A DNA stretch of 64,000 nucleotides from Poecilobothrus nobilitatus. Its lineage: Eukaryota; Arthropoda; Insecta; Diptera; Dolichopodidae. The notes under the pieces were generated by a model. The model did no database searches. It was given only the letters and a program-made list of their open reading frames with translations, and was not told the origin of the DNA. Positions 24,380-37,400 of the stretch are shown here, one piece after another. Location of the stretch: assembly GCA_947095535.1 (NCBI GenBank), contig OX352774.1, positions 223,994,965-224,058,964 on the forward strand, in the 5' to 3' direction. Within the stretch, counting starts at the first letter, position 1. Each line of letters begins with the position of its first letter. The translations under genes were made by a program, and so were the position numbers.

Positions 24380-24447
24380 ACTTTTATATTATAACAGTCC
24401 AAAATGCTTGCACTAGCAATTCACTTTTATATTATAACAGTCCAAAA
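24380..24447 (+). repeat. 43-bp-spaced direct repeat
   Basis: The 25-mer at 24380-24404 (starting ACTTTTATATTATAACAGTC) recurs perfectly at 24423-24447. This is a local tandem duplication with a 43-bp step. Confidence 0.85.
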
Positions 24448-24931
24448 AGCTAAAGTTTTGCAATCAATTTTATTTTCTACTTTTTAGGGGGCGAATTCGG
24501 TTTTGCTAAAAGCATATTTTAAAAAATATTTTTTTTACATATTATTTTTTATATTTAATTGATTGAAAACAATTTATTATTGCGCAGCAGTTTCTTTAAT
24601 ATTATAGTGCATAAACAGAGCTAAAAGTATATAAGATTGATATAGCAAAGTATATATGTATGTATATTTTTGCTTAGGATCAAATTCTGAGTCGTTTTAG
24701 CTATGTACTTCAGTCCACACGTATTCGTGCCCGATCATCCATTTTATATTTTTAGAAAAATGTCAGTTTAGCTAATAAAATAAAACCAACAATTTCGTTT
24801 TTTATATGAGCCTAACTGAACAGTGTTTAATTAAGCTATGTTTATATTTTCCTATTTTTTACTTTAAAAATCTAAACACTGAAATTTTATTAAAGATTAT
24901 CCAGTTTCATGCCAAGGTAGTAGAGCCTATT

Positions 24932-24980
24932 GGAAATATAGGAAAATATAGGAAATATAGGAAACAACGAAATATAGGAA
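24932..24980 (+). repeat. GGAAATATA micro-repeat
   Basis: About five nearly head-to-tail copies of GGAAATATA or close variants, the last after a short break (GGAAACAACGAAATATAGG). Confidence 0.75.
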
Positions 24981-25009
24981 CTCATTCTTTAGCTCGTACG
25001 TCGATATTG

Positions 25010-25430
25010 TAGACTAACACTAACACCACAGGTGTTCCCCGAATAGTATAATTTGCAGAGGTTTAAGGAATCAATCAACTTGCATCTTCTAAATTTCCCA
25101 TTTAATCCCACTTCTACAATTTAAGATCAATTTTCCTCTTCTTTATCGCCTTTCCTTCCCTCATCCTATTCCTCAGTCATTATTTTGCTTTGCAGTTATG
25201 GTGATTAGCCCATGATACTGGCTAAGGGAGGAGGTAGTTTTAGTGGGTAAAAACTTCACACTATCAAAGGGGCCTAGGTTTTACTTGGTGTCTTTTGAAG
25301 ATTTACACCTGCCGCCGGAAAAAACCAAAACGGTAAAATTTAGTTGGTTTAACGTAATAGGGTCAAGAAGATGTCTTACAACTACAACGTTTATAAAAAT
25401 AAATGTCAGTTATAGATATATACTTAATTA
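25010..25430 (+). mobile_element. possible LINE 3' remnant
   Basis: Clearly less AT-rich than its surroundings. It contains GGTAGTTTTAGTGGGTAA about 40 bases before a patch with CCTGCCGCCGG. I remember short 'GTTTTAGTGGGTA' stretches from the 3' ends of insect non-LTR elements, but that is only a memory. No reverse transcriptase motif lies beside it. A 62-residue frame at 25243-25431 is not convincing as a protein. Confidence 0.25.
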
Positions 25431-25439
25431 AGTTAGATA

Positions 25440-28400
25440 ATTATATATAAAATTTTCTAAAAGATGATTCAATTTTTGGAAACAACATAATATTTTTATA
25501 TTATATGAATGTGGGTATATCTTAGAGTTGAGACAGTCTACTCTACTCTGTAGTCTAATCTAATCCTCTTTTTTACATTTTCAACTAAAAACAAAATTTT
25601 TATTTAGAAAAAAAATACAAATTTTCACACAATTATACAACAAATTTGCATAATTACAAAAGAAAAAAAATTTTTTTTTTTTTAAGTTGGTGTATTTTGA
25701 TTATTGAAGAATTAATGGATAAACTAATTTTAATTTATGTAAATTTCAAATTATTTCAATATTTAAATCATTTTAAGCTTACATCAGTTCAAGTTTTCTT
25801 TTGTTTTGTTTTAATAGATAATGTGATTAGTTTTAAATAAGTTAAAATTGCATATTTTTTTTTTAGGAATGCAATTGAAAAAGTTTATGATAAAAATTTA
25901 AAGGATTTAGCAACTTGTTATCATTTCCAAAAAAAAAAAACAGAAAACATTATTTAATTAAATAATTAATTTGTAGTAATATAAATTATACAAATTAATT
26001 TTGTATATTAATACATATAAGTATAGAAAAGTATCATTTTAATAAAATTGATAGAAGTATTAATTATAAATTAATATTCGGTAATTTGAACATTTAAAAT
26101 TAAATTAAAACAAAAAATAAAAATAATGCAATATTGTAAATCAAGCGTTTTAAAAGTACACATTTCGAAAACGTTAGTATAAAGAATTTCAAAATTGCGG
26201 TTATTTTTGGATCGAATAATTGAATCCATCCAATTTTGTATTATTCATTTTTCTGCAAGGAAAATTGTGAAAACTTAAACTGATCCTTTCTTTTCACATC
26301 TAAAAATATTATAATGTTTAAAGTTTAATTTTTATAATTCCTGTTTAAAATATGTGTACAAAGGTGTCTAAAAATACAAAATTTTTTAACCTCTCATTAT
26401 TTTTTTAACCCTTAAAAAACCAAAAAGATTTTGTGTTCAAACTATAGTCTGGCAGACGGTAGAACAGAGTAAAATTAATATAGGGAAATTTTTTTTTTTT
26501 TAATATTTTGAAAATGAACTAAAAAAGAATAAAATTACAGAATTATAAAGTATATTGTATAAAGGATAATTACGTATTCGAATATTGCAATTATTATAGG
26601 AATTTACGATAAAAAAAAAATTTAAATTATTTTTACTCTTTTACATTAACTGTGCAACACATAAAATTTAAATGAAAATAAAAATTTGATATGCAGATAT
26701 TTTCTATAGCTGATATTCAATATATATATATTATTAAATGTATATATAAATATATTTGTTAAAATATCTGTTTGTCAAGGTTATTTATTTCATGAATATT
26801 ACATAAATTATTATATATATTTATACAAAAAATACATAATATACTATAATTTGTATAATAACACACTGTGAAAATATTAAAATTTTATAAAAAAAGTTGA
26901 TCTCTACCATAATAATCTATAAATATTTTCTCAAGTGTATATTCCTTCCATCGATTCATTCAATTGTTCTTTTGTTTATTTGCAACAAATGAAACCGATT
27001 AATTGGTAATTTATTGGTTATTTTAACGTTTCAATTTGTTACATAATACATAAAAAAAAAAAATTTTAATATATTGAAACATAGTATTTTTCATTTTATA
27101 AACAATGGCAGTAATAATTAAAAATAAAACCTTGATTATAAACGAACAAAAAAAAAAAAACAAACAAATTTCTTTTAAGGAAAAAAAATTATTACCTTTT
27201 TATGATAAAATTTAAAAAAAAAAAATTAAAAAATCATTGATTAAAAAATTAAAAATTTGAAAATAAAAAAAGTTTTAAAAAATTGAGATTTTATATTAAA
27301 TTAAAGCTAAGCTTACAACATTATGTTGAATAAAAATACTTATAGTCTTATTTCAATAAAAAATTATTTAATAAATAATATAATTAGTTACATTCTATTA
27401 GTAAATTATTAGCGGAAAACAAAGTAATGAAATACAATTTGAATATCTATTTTTAAAAATTTTAATAAAACATATTAAATCATATTATAAAAATTAAGAC
27501 GCGACATAAGAAGATAATTTGTTATGCTATACATTTAGAAAAAAAATGTTTCACTTAATTCTTTTTTTGACGAAAATTTTCTATATATTTTCCAAAGAAT
27601 CTAATGTGTTCCCAAAATTTTGAATTTTTTAAAGGTTTTAATAATTAGGGATTTCGGGCTGCCGCTATTTTAAATGCTTGAATGTTAGACGGTAGCAAAT
27701 TAAAATTTCAATAATCTGGTAATTTTGACCAAATCCGTATTCCAATGGCTGCAGACGATTCGACAATATTTTAAATGCTTAAGTGTTGAAATATGTACTT
27801 ACATACTAGAGTTGGTATCAAAATTAAAGTTTTAATAATAAAATGTCTTAACTAAATCATTTATAAAGAAAACTTGGTAAATACACCAACATAATATAAA
27901 AATTAATAAAATATATATATATATAATTGGCAATACTGACATAATCGGCAATTATAACATAATCTGACAATCAATTTTATTGGCAATAAGTTTATAATCT
28001 TTAAAAAATTAAAAAAATTAATATCTAACGGTTAAAAAAAAAGCTTATAGTTGTCAACAAAAATAAAATTCCATAAATAACTAAAGTCTTAACAGAAGAA
28101 TATTGAAATAAATTTAATTTGATAACTGACAATTCATAAACCAAACGATACAATATTTATTTTATATACGTTTTTTATATATGTCTGTTTTTAAGTTTTT
28201 TTTTTTCTTAACTATCAATACATATTTTATATACTTTGTTTCAACTTAATTCATTACCTTTGCGTTAATTATGGCTTAAAAACTGTTTGTATAATATTTA
28301 TAGAATATGGCGTTTACTATAAAGCGTTTAATATAATTTAGGAATATTGTCATAGCATTATATATTTTCAGATTCTTCCTTCTAAATGTTGCAAATGTAA

Positions 28401-28795
28401 CAATATAATAACAATAATTTTTAAAATAAATATTCCTTACAAAATAAAACAAAAGATAAAGGCAACATATAATTCAAATGTTTCAGAAAACTATATTAGA
28501 AGAAAAACGTCAAACTGAAACATCTGTTACAATTTTGTACATATAACAAATTTTGATTTTAATAATTTTCGTTTCAGTTTTATTAAAAATTTTTACAAGA
28601 ATATTAAATTGATAAAAATTTGAAATTGATTTTGAGAAAATAATTTTTTCTATCTCTTTCATTAAAATTTGAATGTAAATCGATATAGTATTATCTTGTA
28701 TTATGGTAATTTTAACTTTTTAAGTTTAAAAAATATTGTATAATTTTCTATTGTATTTTTATGATAATTTAAGTTTATAATTTTGAATAATATCT
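25440..28795. other. AT-rich non-coding DNA
   Basis: Homopolymers, AT microsatellite at 26720-26830, and chance ORFs only. No repeat or RNA recognised. Confidence 0.55.
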
Positions 28796-28803
28796 GTTCT
28801 TTT

Positions 28804-29345
28804 TAGTACATTTTCAAAAAAAAAATTTAAAAATGTACCTATTAGTTTCACTCTATCCCTCTCACTGTATGTCTGTTTATCTGTCTGTTTGGATGTTTAC
28901 AAAACTTCTACACCATTTAAAATAAAGCAATAAAATTTGAATTACGGGAGTTATATAAGGTAGATCTTCAATCTGGAAAGCCAAATGTTAGCTGCTTTTA
29001 TAAGTTTTCTGAATATATATAAAATAATATATAGTTTTATCGTTTTTTAATTTACCGTTATACGAAACATAATTTTTCCAAATTTTTAACCCGTTCTATC
29101 TTCCAAACGGTTTAAGCTAGAAACTTGATATTTTGAGAGAAGTTAGATCTTTGGAAATATGTATGCGTCAATAAACAAAAGTAGTTTTTCAAGTAATAAA
29201 TAAAAATTTAAGCTCCAACATTATATTTTTATTTCTATTAACAACTTTTCTTATTAATATAGGATTACCAATTGACGAAAGTGTGACTTGATTTTTGGAA
29301 ATGTGCTTTTTTGAAACCCTTTTTGCTTTGGTTTTTTTTTTCTTT
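28804..29345 (+). mobile_element. R1 repeat, short form
   Basis: It opens with a hairpin (AGTACATTTT ... AAAATGTACC), then TTAGTTTCACTCTATCC, a degenerate TCTG run, and TTTACAAAACTTCTACACC. The right part has TTTAAGCTCCAACATTATAT and ATTGACGAAAGTGT, and it ends TTTTTGGAAATGTGCTT, inverted relative to its start. The same blocks in the same order occur at 51.3-52.5 kb and, reversed, at 40.6-41.3 kb. No coding frame is present. A non-autonomous DNA element is possible. Confidence 0.7.
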
Positions 29346-29583
29346 TTAATATTTTTAGTTTATTTTTTCTATACCCCTATATTTCTTTTATACCATAATG
29401 TTATGTAAATATTTGCAAAAACTTTTAATATTACACAACATATTATATTAGAATTTAGAATTTAAATTTTTAAATATTATATGAATAGGTGGTATAAAAA
29501 GTTAAAATTTATTTTACTTTACTTTAAAAATTATAATTAGTAATTTTAAAAATATTTAAAAATATTAAATTTATTTATTTTTG

Positions 29584-29774
29584 GGGGCCTCGGTGGCCTA
29601 GTGGGTAAGAGCGTATAAAATACGCTGTAAACATCAAGGGAGTGTAGGTTCGAATCCCACACACGCCGTAAGAGTTATTCACCCTTATGACATTTACAGC
29701 CACGCCTGAACAGGAAAGGCTGTGTAATTTTCTGTCCACTTTTATGTGGCAGAGAAATGCATTAAAAAAAAAAA
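29584..29774 (+). mobile_element. SINE-A, full-length reference copy
   Basis: A 191-bp element with a tRNA-like head (A box TGGCCTAGTGGGTAAGAGC, B box GGTTCGAATCCCAC, closing CACGCC) then a unique body (CACCCTTATGAC, ACGCCTGAACAGG, AAAGGCTGTGTAA, TTTATGTGGCAG) and an A tail. A perfect 9-bp target duplication, TTATTTTTG, flanks it at 29575-29583 and 29775-29783. It is the only copy here with both pol III boxes, the full body, the tail and the duplication, so it may be relatively young. Length and structure are typical of tRNA-derived insect SINEs. Confidence 0.88.
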
Positions 29775-29789
29775 TTATTTTTGAATTTG

Positions 29790-30585
29790 AATAAGAAGAA
29801 CAATTTAATATAGGATAAATCATCTTTTTACCTTGTTAACAACTTTAACTTAATTTAAACAAGTTTATAAGTTGTTATGAAAACCAATTTCCAAAATAAG
29901 GGAAATCGTATAAAAAGAAAAAAATCCGAAAAAATAATTATACTATATTTTATAGTTTTATATCAAAGCTTAGCCGATTTATACGCACTATAGTTTAAAA
30001 ATGTATACATATAGGTACATAAACTTTAAAATTTATTCATCTATATGTAATATTCAATCTATATATGTATACGTATAGTTAAAAAATATTTGAATATTGT
30101 TTATTATATATATGTACATACATATATTTATTTATATATTCTATACATTATAAATGAAAATTTCTAGAATAAATTATTTATTTAAATAAAGCCAAAAAAT
30201 GTAAAATTATTATGTCCCTTATTTTTTTTTTAATTTTGTTTTAAAAAGTTTTCATGGTTATTTAATTTTTAAAAATTTTATTAGGTATACCGAAATACAT
30301 ATGTTTTTGTTATATAGAATAATTATATATGTATAAATAATATCAATTTTTTTTTAAGTATTCCTGCACACAACATGGGTTACAATCGTAACAAAATTTT
30401 GTAGGAAAATACTGCTGAATTTAGAAAAAGAATTTAGAAGACAAAATCTACTTGTCATTTAGATTTTGTTTAAATCTAATTTTGGTACAAGAAAATAATT
30501 ATTTAAAAGTTTTTAGTTATACTCGTATATATATTATATATATATATTTAAAAATTATTAAAATGTCTAACATAATCAATTAGAA
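29790..30585. other. AT-rich non-coding DNA
   Basis: AT microsatellite-like sequence at 30040-30160 and 30520-30550. No gene or repeat family seen. Confidence 0.55.
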
Positions 30586-30949
30586 AAGCAACCGATAGTA
30601 ACGCATTTTGCACTTTGCAACGCAGAAGTCAACTTGTCAGATTTTTTTTTTTTTTTAAACATCAAAAATGTGGCAAATTTTTAATTGAGTTTTCGAAATC
30701 ATAGTTTTTTTTTTCGAATTTTTCCTATCGCATCCAATAGTCCAATTTGATTGATTATGACTTTAAATATGGCACAGAAGAGTTGTTTCTCGCCAAAAAA
30801 AAACAAATCCAGTTAATGAATATTTCATCAATCCGTTATTCCATTCTTAAATGTTCTCAAAATGTTTAAGTTTTTCTTTCAAAATAAGGGGATAATTGAA
30901 ATTGATTGATTGATAATTGAAAGATAGTTGAAACTAATGTTTTCAGTAA

Positions 30950-31222
30950 CTTACTGCGTAGTGCTACTTTAGGTAAAGAAAAATTGCATTCGAAAATATG
31001 CAACATTGAAAATCGAAGATAGGGAAATGGAAAATGGGAAATTGAAATTTTGTAAGCATTATTTTTTAAGCAATTTTGTGTAAGCATTATATAGTATCAA
31101 AATTTTAATTTTGCATTTGCAACCGTGCGATTTTCAATTTTCAAAGTGACAAATTTTTGAATGCGATTTTTGTTTAGTAGCAGTCTCTTACCGCGTAAAA
31201 GAAGCAGTACGCGGTAAGAGAC
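30950..31222. repeat. fold-back structure with a perfect 15-bp GC-containing hairpin
   Basis: GTCTCTTACCGCGTA at 31183-31197 is the exact reverse complement of 31208-31222, with a 10-nt loop. The left flank also pairs at longer range: GTGCTACT followed by AAAAATTGCATTCG near 30959-30996 is a near inverse of CGCATT and AGTAGCAG at 31160-31183, and TTGAAAATCG recurs inverted as CGATTTTCAA. This looks like a small fold-back or MITE-type element rather than a gene. No target duplication was found. Confidence 0.55.
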
Positions 31223-31554
31223 GGATATTTTTAATTTTACTATTTTAATGCTTGCTTAAAGCATCCACATAATCTCTGCTATCCCATCCCTCCAAGTGAG
31301 TTATCATTCAAATTGTTAATTTTTTATAATCAATTGTTAAAATACATATTTATAATTCGCTACTTAATATTTTTATTCTATTTTTATTTTTTTTTTATTT
31401 ATTATTAATTTCAGACAATTTACGTAAAAAATTGTGTATAAGAAATTAAATTCTAAACTAAATCTAAACAAATACTAAAAACTAAAATCACTAAATCACA
31501 TTACAATTTTTCAAATTCAATTACAATTTTTTTTTTTTTCTTGAACAATAGTTA

Positions 31555-32044
31555 ATTTCTAAAGCTTTTTAAATATTTCTTAAGTCTATGTTTAAATTCA
31601 TGTAAGTTTTGGCTGCGTTTTAGTTGGATATGTAGAGTGTTAAACATCTTTATTGCACTACATTTTAATCCTTGTAGCTTCTTAGTTGTAATTACTTTAG
31701 GTATCATAAGATGCCCTCTATATCTAGTGTTGTAGTTGTGCATGTTATCTCTTGTTATAATTGTTAATGAAAATTGCAGTATATTAACTGGTTTATGTCG
31801 AGTTCATTTGTGGTTCCAAATACAATTCCTTTGTACTCAATCTAGGGTTCAATTTGTATAATGTTTTTAACGTAATTTTGTTACAACAATTTGTAAGATG
31901 ACTCTTATCCTGTCTTACCTCTCCGATTCTATATACAATAAAATAATAATAATAAGAAATTGTGACTCCCCGTGTGGTGTGATCAGGGAGGGATAACTGG
32001 AGGGGTCGTGAGATATTATTATTAAAACATATTAAATTGACCAT
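31555..32044 (-). mobile_element. dead LINE remnant, reverse transcriptase C-terminus
   Basis: The frame 31743-31552 begins MHNYNTRYRGHLMIPK and ends FKHRLKKYL. The HNYNTR block followed by a terminal F-K-x-x-L-K-x-Y-L is the usual carboxy end of reverse transcriptases of many non-LTR elements. Upstream, in another frame (32044-31793), LKTLYKLNPRLSTKELY matches the segment normally preceding it. At least one frameshift and one stop separate them, and the catalytic core is gone. A short GC-rich stretch at 31968-32013 inside it is unexplained. Clade not assignable. Confidence 0.62.
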
Positions 32045-32049
32045 ACCTT

Positions 32050-33180
32050 TACAAAATAAATAATTTAAACTAAAGTATAATTAATAACAATTTATTACGT
32101 GGTAAGATAATTTTTTTAAAAATAAAACACACATCTAAAGACTAGTTTTACAACCACAATTCAAAAAAAAAAAACAAGCATAAGCGTCCTGAAGATGGGA
32201 AAAAATATTCCCGGAACTTCGAATTGCATATAGAATATAAATTTTTGAAATAACGAAATAAATAAAAATATATTTAATAATCTTAGTTTCGCATATGTAC
32301 ATTATTTTATAAAAACAATTCGAACGATTGAAATCGCAAGAAAAAACAAATCAATAAAATAATTTACATCATTAAAGTCAATTTGAAAAAGTCTTGAATA
32401 TGATCCAATATATTTAACATAATAATTTTTATTTTTAAATATACAATAAATAAATTACAAAGCAATTTTTTTTTTTTACTTTATTACCATTTACCAATTA
32501 TTCCATTATCCATGTTTATTAAATATTGATTTACACTTATTATATTTATTTGCTAACACCAAATTATTGTACAAGTATTTAAAGCTATATATATATTGTT
32601 TAACAAGCAAATAGCAAAATATATAAAAAAAAACATTTATGTATGTTGTTATATAATTATGAGTTTACATAATTAAGTTATAAAATTATATAATAAAATA
32701 TAAAAACTGATATATGCTAAATAAAATATATTAAAAAGTAATTTGAAAATTTTATGACTAAAAAATTAAAAATTAAAGATTTAATAAAAAACTAACAAAA
32801 TAAATAATAATTTTCTGAATTTTTATTTTTTTTTCGAAAAATTTCACTGTAAATAATTTATATAGTAGCACTGGAACTAACGAGGAATTAAGAAAGTTTA
32901 AAATAATATTTTATTTTGAATCTTCATAGAAGTTATAATTATAATTAAATTTGATAATTTTTTGCAAGATAAGAGTTCAAAGATATCTTAATCGCAAAGA
33001 TAACTCGCATCTTGTAAAAAATTAACAAGTTTTAATTACAGTGCTACTATAAATTGTTTTGGCAACTGACAGTTGTATGACAGTTACTTGAAAACGCTGA
33101 TCAAACTTACTGAATTTAACTAGCGAAACTAAGAATTTTACAAAGGTGAAATGGTATAAAATTTCATAATTCGATAGCTC
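32050..33180. other. AT-rich non-coding DNA
   Basis: No gene, RNA or repeat recognised. The composition rises to near pure A/T around 32400-32820. Confidence 0.55.
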
Positions 33181-33184
33181 CTTT

Positions 33185-33345
33185 ATTTTTAAATTATAAT
33201 ACGGACAGCTGGACAGTTAAATACATTACTAAATCAATTAAAAATTCGATTCTGAGCAAGAATATATATACTTTTCCATATTAATCTTGCCTCCTTTCAG
33301 GTGTCACAAACATAATGACAAATTTATTAGAATTACATTCGTACA
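33185..33345 (-). mobile_element. R2 repeat end fragment
   Basis: Read on the minus strand it gives TTTGTGACACCTGAAAGG, then AAAAGTATATATATTCTTGC, then TGATTTAGTAATG and CTGTCCAGCTGTCCG. The same order (TTTGTAACACCTCGAAA, ATATACC, TTTGAGCCATGTCCGTCCG) opens the R2 element at 49588. I also remember this arrangement as common in fly genomes. Only the end is present. Confidence 0.5.
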
Positions 33346-33827
33346 TTTTAATCATGAAGAAAATTACTTTAATAATATAACTATAATAATCAAAATGTTT
33401 TAGCTAATAGAAAATAATTTATTTTATTGAAAGGTATTATCTTAAAACTAATTTTATGGCGGCTACATTGTTAAAAACAGTAGTAAAAACCTTGCAGTAT
33501 GTATTTTCAATTTTGATATCAATATACCAATGGTAATAAAAGTAGATTAAATTAAATTTTTCTGTGAAGAATTTTATGAGTTTTCTTAGTTTATAGTTAT
33601 TTTATTTCAAAATTAAAAGGTATCATATATATTTGTTTAAATATATACGAGTATTATATAATATAGTGCGATTCTAAAACTATTAACATAAATTTTTCTT
33701 TAACACAAAAACTTTGTATGGATACAAAAGGTCAAGGTACCAAAAAAAAATGTTGGGATACGGTAAAAAACAAATATATAAATCAGTTTTCAAATTCATT
33801 ATTATAGCATTTTCTGATCAAATTAAG

Positions 33828-33972
33828 GTATTTAGTAAATATTCTCAGCTATTTACTAAATATATTCAGGTTTTTGCTAATTATGTTCAGGTATTTGCTA
33901 AATAAGTTCAGATTTTTTTTTGATATTCAGAGTTTTACTAAATGAATTCAGACATTTACTAAATAAATTCAG
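33828..33972 (+). repeat. 21-bp minisatellite, seven units
   Basis: Units of the form GTATTTGCTAAATAAGTTCAG start at 33828, 33849, 33870, 33891, 33912, 33931 and 33952. Six are exactly 21 bp and one is 19. Each ends TTCAG or a close variant. Because 21 is a multiple of three, the first units translate as a seven-residue periodic frame (for example QVFANYV), but the frame stops within the array and has no other protein character. Confidence 0.88.
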
Positions 33973-34375
33973 TTTTTTTTTTTGATTCGAAAATTGTAAA
34001 AATTAAAACCTTTCTATTGATAAACATGTGAAAATTCTCAAAAATATTTATCGTCGACTGTCAAAAACGTTTTAAGTTAGAAACGTTTTAAATTGAGATC
34101 TGTCATTAGAATTGAATATAAATTACTTTAGCAAATATTTACGTCGCTTGTTTGAGTATCTTTTAGGGGTAACAAATTAATAATATGCTAGACACCTAAA
34201 ACCTGTACACACCTATGTAAATTTGTACCTGTACCATGTAAATCAAAAGCATATAAGGTGTAAAAATTGAAGTAAAAATATTATGTTTTTAAATGTGATA
34301 ATAGATTTTTTTTATAGGTTACTAAGGATTTACTTAAAATTAAAGAAAATGTACTATCATTTTCCAGAATTTAAA

Positions 34376-34491
34376 CAAAAAAAATTAAAAATTTTGACAC
34401 AATTCACAATTCTAGAAATACTTTTTATTATATTTTAGAAAATGTGCTTTAAAAGTCTCTGGTTTTAAATACTATCTTGTTTTTTTTTTAT
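34376..34491 (+). mobile_element. R1 repeat 3' end fragment
   Basis: CACAATTCACAATTCTAGAA leading into AGAAAATGTGCTTTAAAAG, then TGGTTTTAAATACTATCTTG and a T run, parallels the R1 end at 52480-52572 (TTGGAAATGTGCGCTTTTAA, TTGGTTTACATTCTACCTTG). Only this end is present. Confidence 0.5.
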
Positions 34492-34494
34492 TAA

Positions 34495-37400
34495 ACATTT
34501 TATATATTTATATACAATGAATATTAATATATAATTTTTTAACTAAAAAACTTCTTCGTTTTACCATATGGACCAAATGGTAATTTAATTGATATTGGTT
34601 GAATTGTTGATTATGGTGGAAAACTATCAACTGTATATCATTACCATTTGTATTACCCATTAGCTAATTTTATTGTATTTTTAAAACTTTTAAATTTACT
34701 CACCAAATTATTTCTATTTAATTATAAAATCATTATGAAAAGAAGTTTTGAAATTTCGTAAATAAATCCATATCAGATAATATGTATGCTATGTATAAAT
34801 ATTCTTAGTAAAGGTAAGGTAACTTTAGTTTAGGTAAATATCTAAAAAAAAAATATCTTGTTATTTTTGTTGTTTTTTTGTTTACTAATGTGAGAAATTA
34901 ATTATTGTATAAAAAAAAAGAGATGTTTGTATATTGTAACTAAATAGATTCAAGAAAATTTATTCAACAAAAAAAATTTTTTTTTGAAAATAGAATAAAA
35001 AAGAAATTTAAAAATAAACGTCCTTCAATTTGATCCATTCTTTAGAAAATATTAAATGTTATCCTTGAAATGTCAATATCATATTACTCACAAGTCATAA
35101 AGGTTTAATATTTAATGGTTTGAAATTTTTTTACAAAAAAGGAAAAAACGAAAATATCTTACGAATGCATATAGAATTACTACATCACTTTTGATATAAA
35201 AGTGTTTTTTTTTTTTTTTTGTTTTTACTTATTGGCTTATGGTCTATAGTGTGTCTATACTTATGGCTTACACTCTATAGTGTTTCAATAATACTCGAAA
35301 ATAATTAACAAGAGAAATTTTTTTTTGGAGAAAATAAAGAAATAAAATCATTTTGCTGATTATAATTTTGGTTTAAATTTAAGATACAATACAGAACTTA
35401 TATAAGATGAATATTTTAAGTAATTGCATATATTTGGCTATATGCAATTGTTCAAGAATATGAAAATTTAAACATTGAATTTAGCGACACTTGGTATGAC
35501 AACTGTGTTCAATCACAAAATGGAACATTTTTAGAAATTTAAAACTTAGTAAAATTTTAGTGGTAAAATGGTGGCTTTAATAATACCAAATTGTAAATGC
35601 TATAATTTCTATTGACTTCTGCCGAAATTTCTATTGTAAGTTTTCACATTGAAAAAATGTTTTAAGTTAATAAATGAACTTTAGTTAATTTAAATACAAA
35701 GATTTTTCGTAGTTTGGCGAACTGTGCCTTCTACAAAATAAAATTTTTAAATATATATTATATATGTTTTTCCTTTTTTTTTTTTTAATATAAAATGGAT
35801 TTTTTAAAATAAACGAAATACCGGTGGGATGCATTGTTGGTTAAAGTAAAGGTAGTCAGTTCATTTTTCACATTTTTTTTTTATTGTACTAAATTTTGAA
35901 AATATTAGTTGGAAATAAAGTGCTGCAAAAAAATAATGTACTGATCCATTTTAAATCATTATGTTAACGAATTTATTGAATATTTAAACCTTGAATAGTT
36001 CATACATTTTTTAAACATGAACAAAATCGAAGTGGCAAGATTGTCAAGACTCAAGAATAAAGAATTTCTGCTACCTGATAACTTCTTAATTACTATTAGA
36101 AAAGAAGTCTAAGAAAATGCAGAAAAAAAGTTTCTCGAGGAAAGTTTGGGAAACACACAAATATCGACCTAAATCAAAATTAAAAATCTACGGACATGTA
36201 AAGAAATCCTTTCAAAGAGAGGAAAGAAAAGAAAATGTGTTTTAATTTAAAATATTATACTTACTTATATAAATATTAATTTTATAATGATAATTTTCTT
36301 TTAGTATTATAATTTATATTAAATTATAGTTATTAACATATTTAAAACAACAAGAAGCAAATAATAAAATATTTGTTCCACTATATGGATCTTTATATTC
36401 AACTAAGGATAATGATATAAAATATCATTATCTTTAGGAGAATATTCAAATAAGATAAGGATAATGGTATATATATATATATATATTATATATTCATTAT
36501 ATATTCATAATCAAATTGATTAAGTCTGAAAAGTCCAGATAAACAGACTATGATTTAAATAACTAGAAGCCATACATTTTTTTTTTATTATAATTAAAAT
36601 TTATATTCCAGAAAACTTTTTCAGTTACTTTGAGTTATTATAAGAGCCCAAGAAAAAAAATAAAATAATAAAATAAAAAGATATAAAAAATAGATGGCAA
36701 CCTTTCACATAAATTATACCGATTTAAATGTTAAAAAAAGAAAGAAAATAATGTCCTGATAAAAATTTTATAAAAATGAAAAAAGAAAAACTAAAAAACA
36801 AACCTTCAAAATAAAGATAGAGAGATAAGTGATCCCATCTGCAAAGGTAAATAATATCAATAAAAAGCTTCATGAGAATAGTTTTCTTTTATTCTACTTT
36901 ATTTTTTTTTTTTTTACCTTTGTTTAATGTTTTGATTTGATTTACCTTTTATCCCTCGAGTTTAACTTTTTAACTTTTCCTAACTTATTCCTATTTTTTT
37001 TCACAACGATTACCTAGCAACTGAAATTATTTTATATACTATATAGTTTGTTTTTTAAATTTTTTTTTTTTAATATTCACTTAAGGATCACGATGTATAC
37101 CTTTTATATGTAGTTGTTGTATCTATAAAAAAAAAATATTAATGTAACCTAGTTGTAACGTGCCAATATTTATTTATTTTTATTCCAAAAATTTAAAAAA
37201 AAACTATAGATTTCATTCTTTAAACCTTCCTGAGTTAATCGATATATGGTAACTTTTTGTTTGAATGATTAATGTAGGGTGATTCATTACTTTCACTTTT
37301 CAAATAAAAAATTTCAGAATCCTTTATGAAAAGTAATTTTTTTTTTTGTTTTATATTTTGTAACCAATTACCAAAATTTATTTATATACAGAACAAAATT

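Noticed and set aside
33828..33972. Possible CRISPR-like array
   Set aside because: Units are head-to-tail with no spacers, and the genome is eukaryotic; it is a minisatellite.
35820..35870. GGTGGGATGCATTGTTGGTTAA as a possible A box
   Set aside because: No B box at the right distance and no SINE body.
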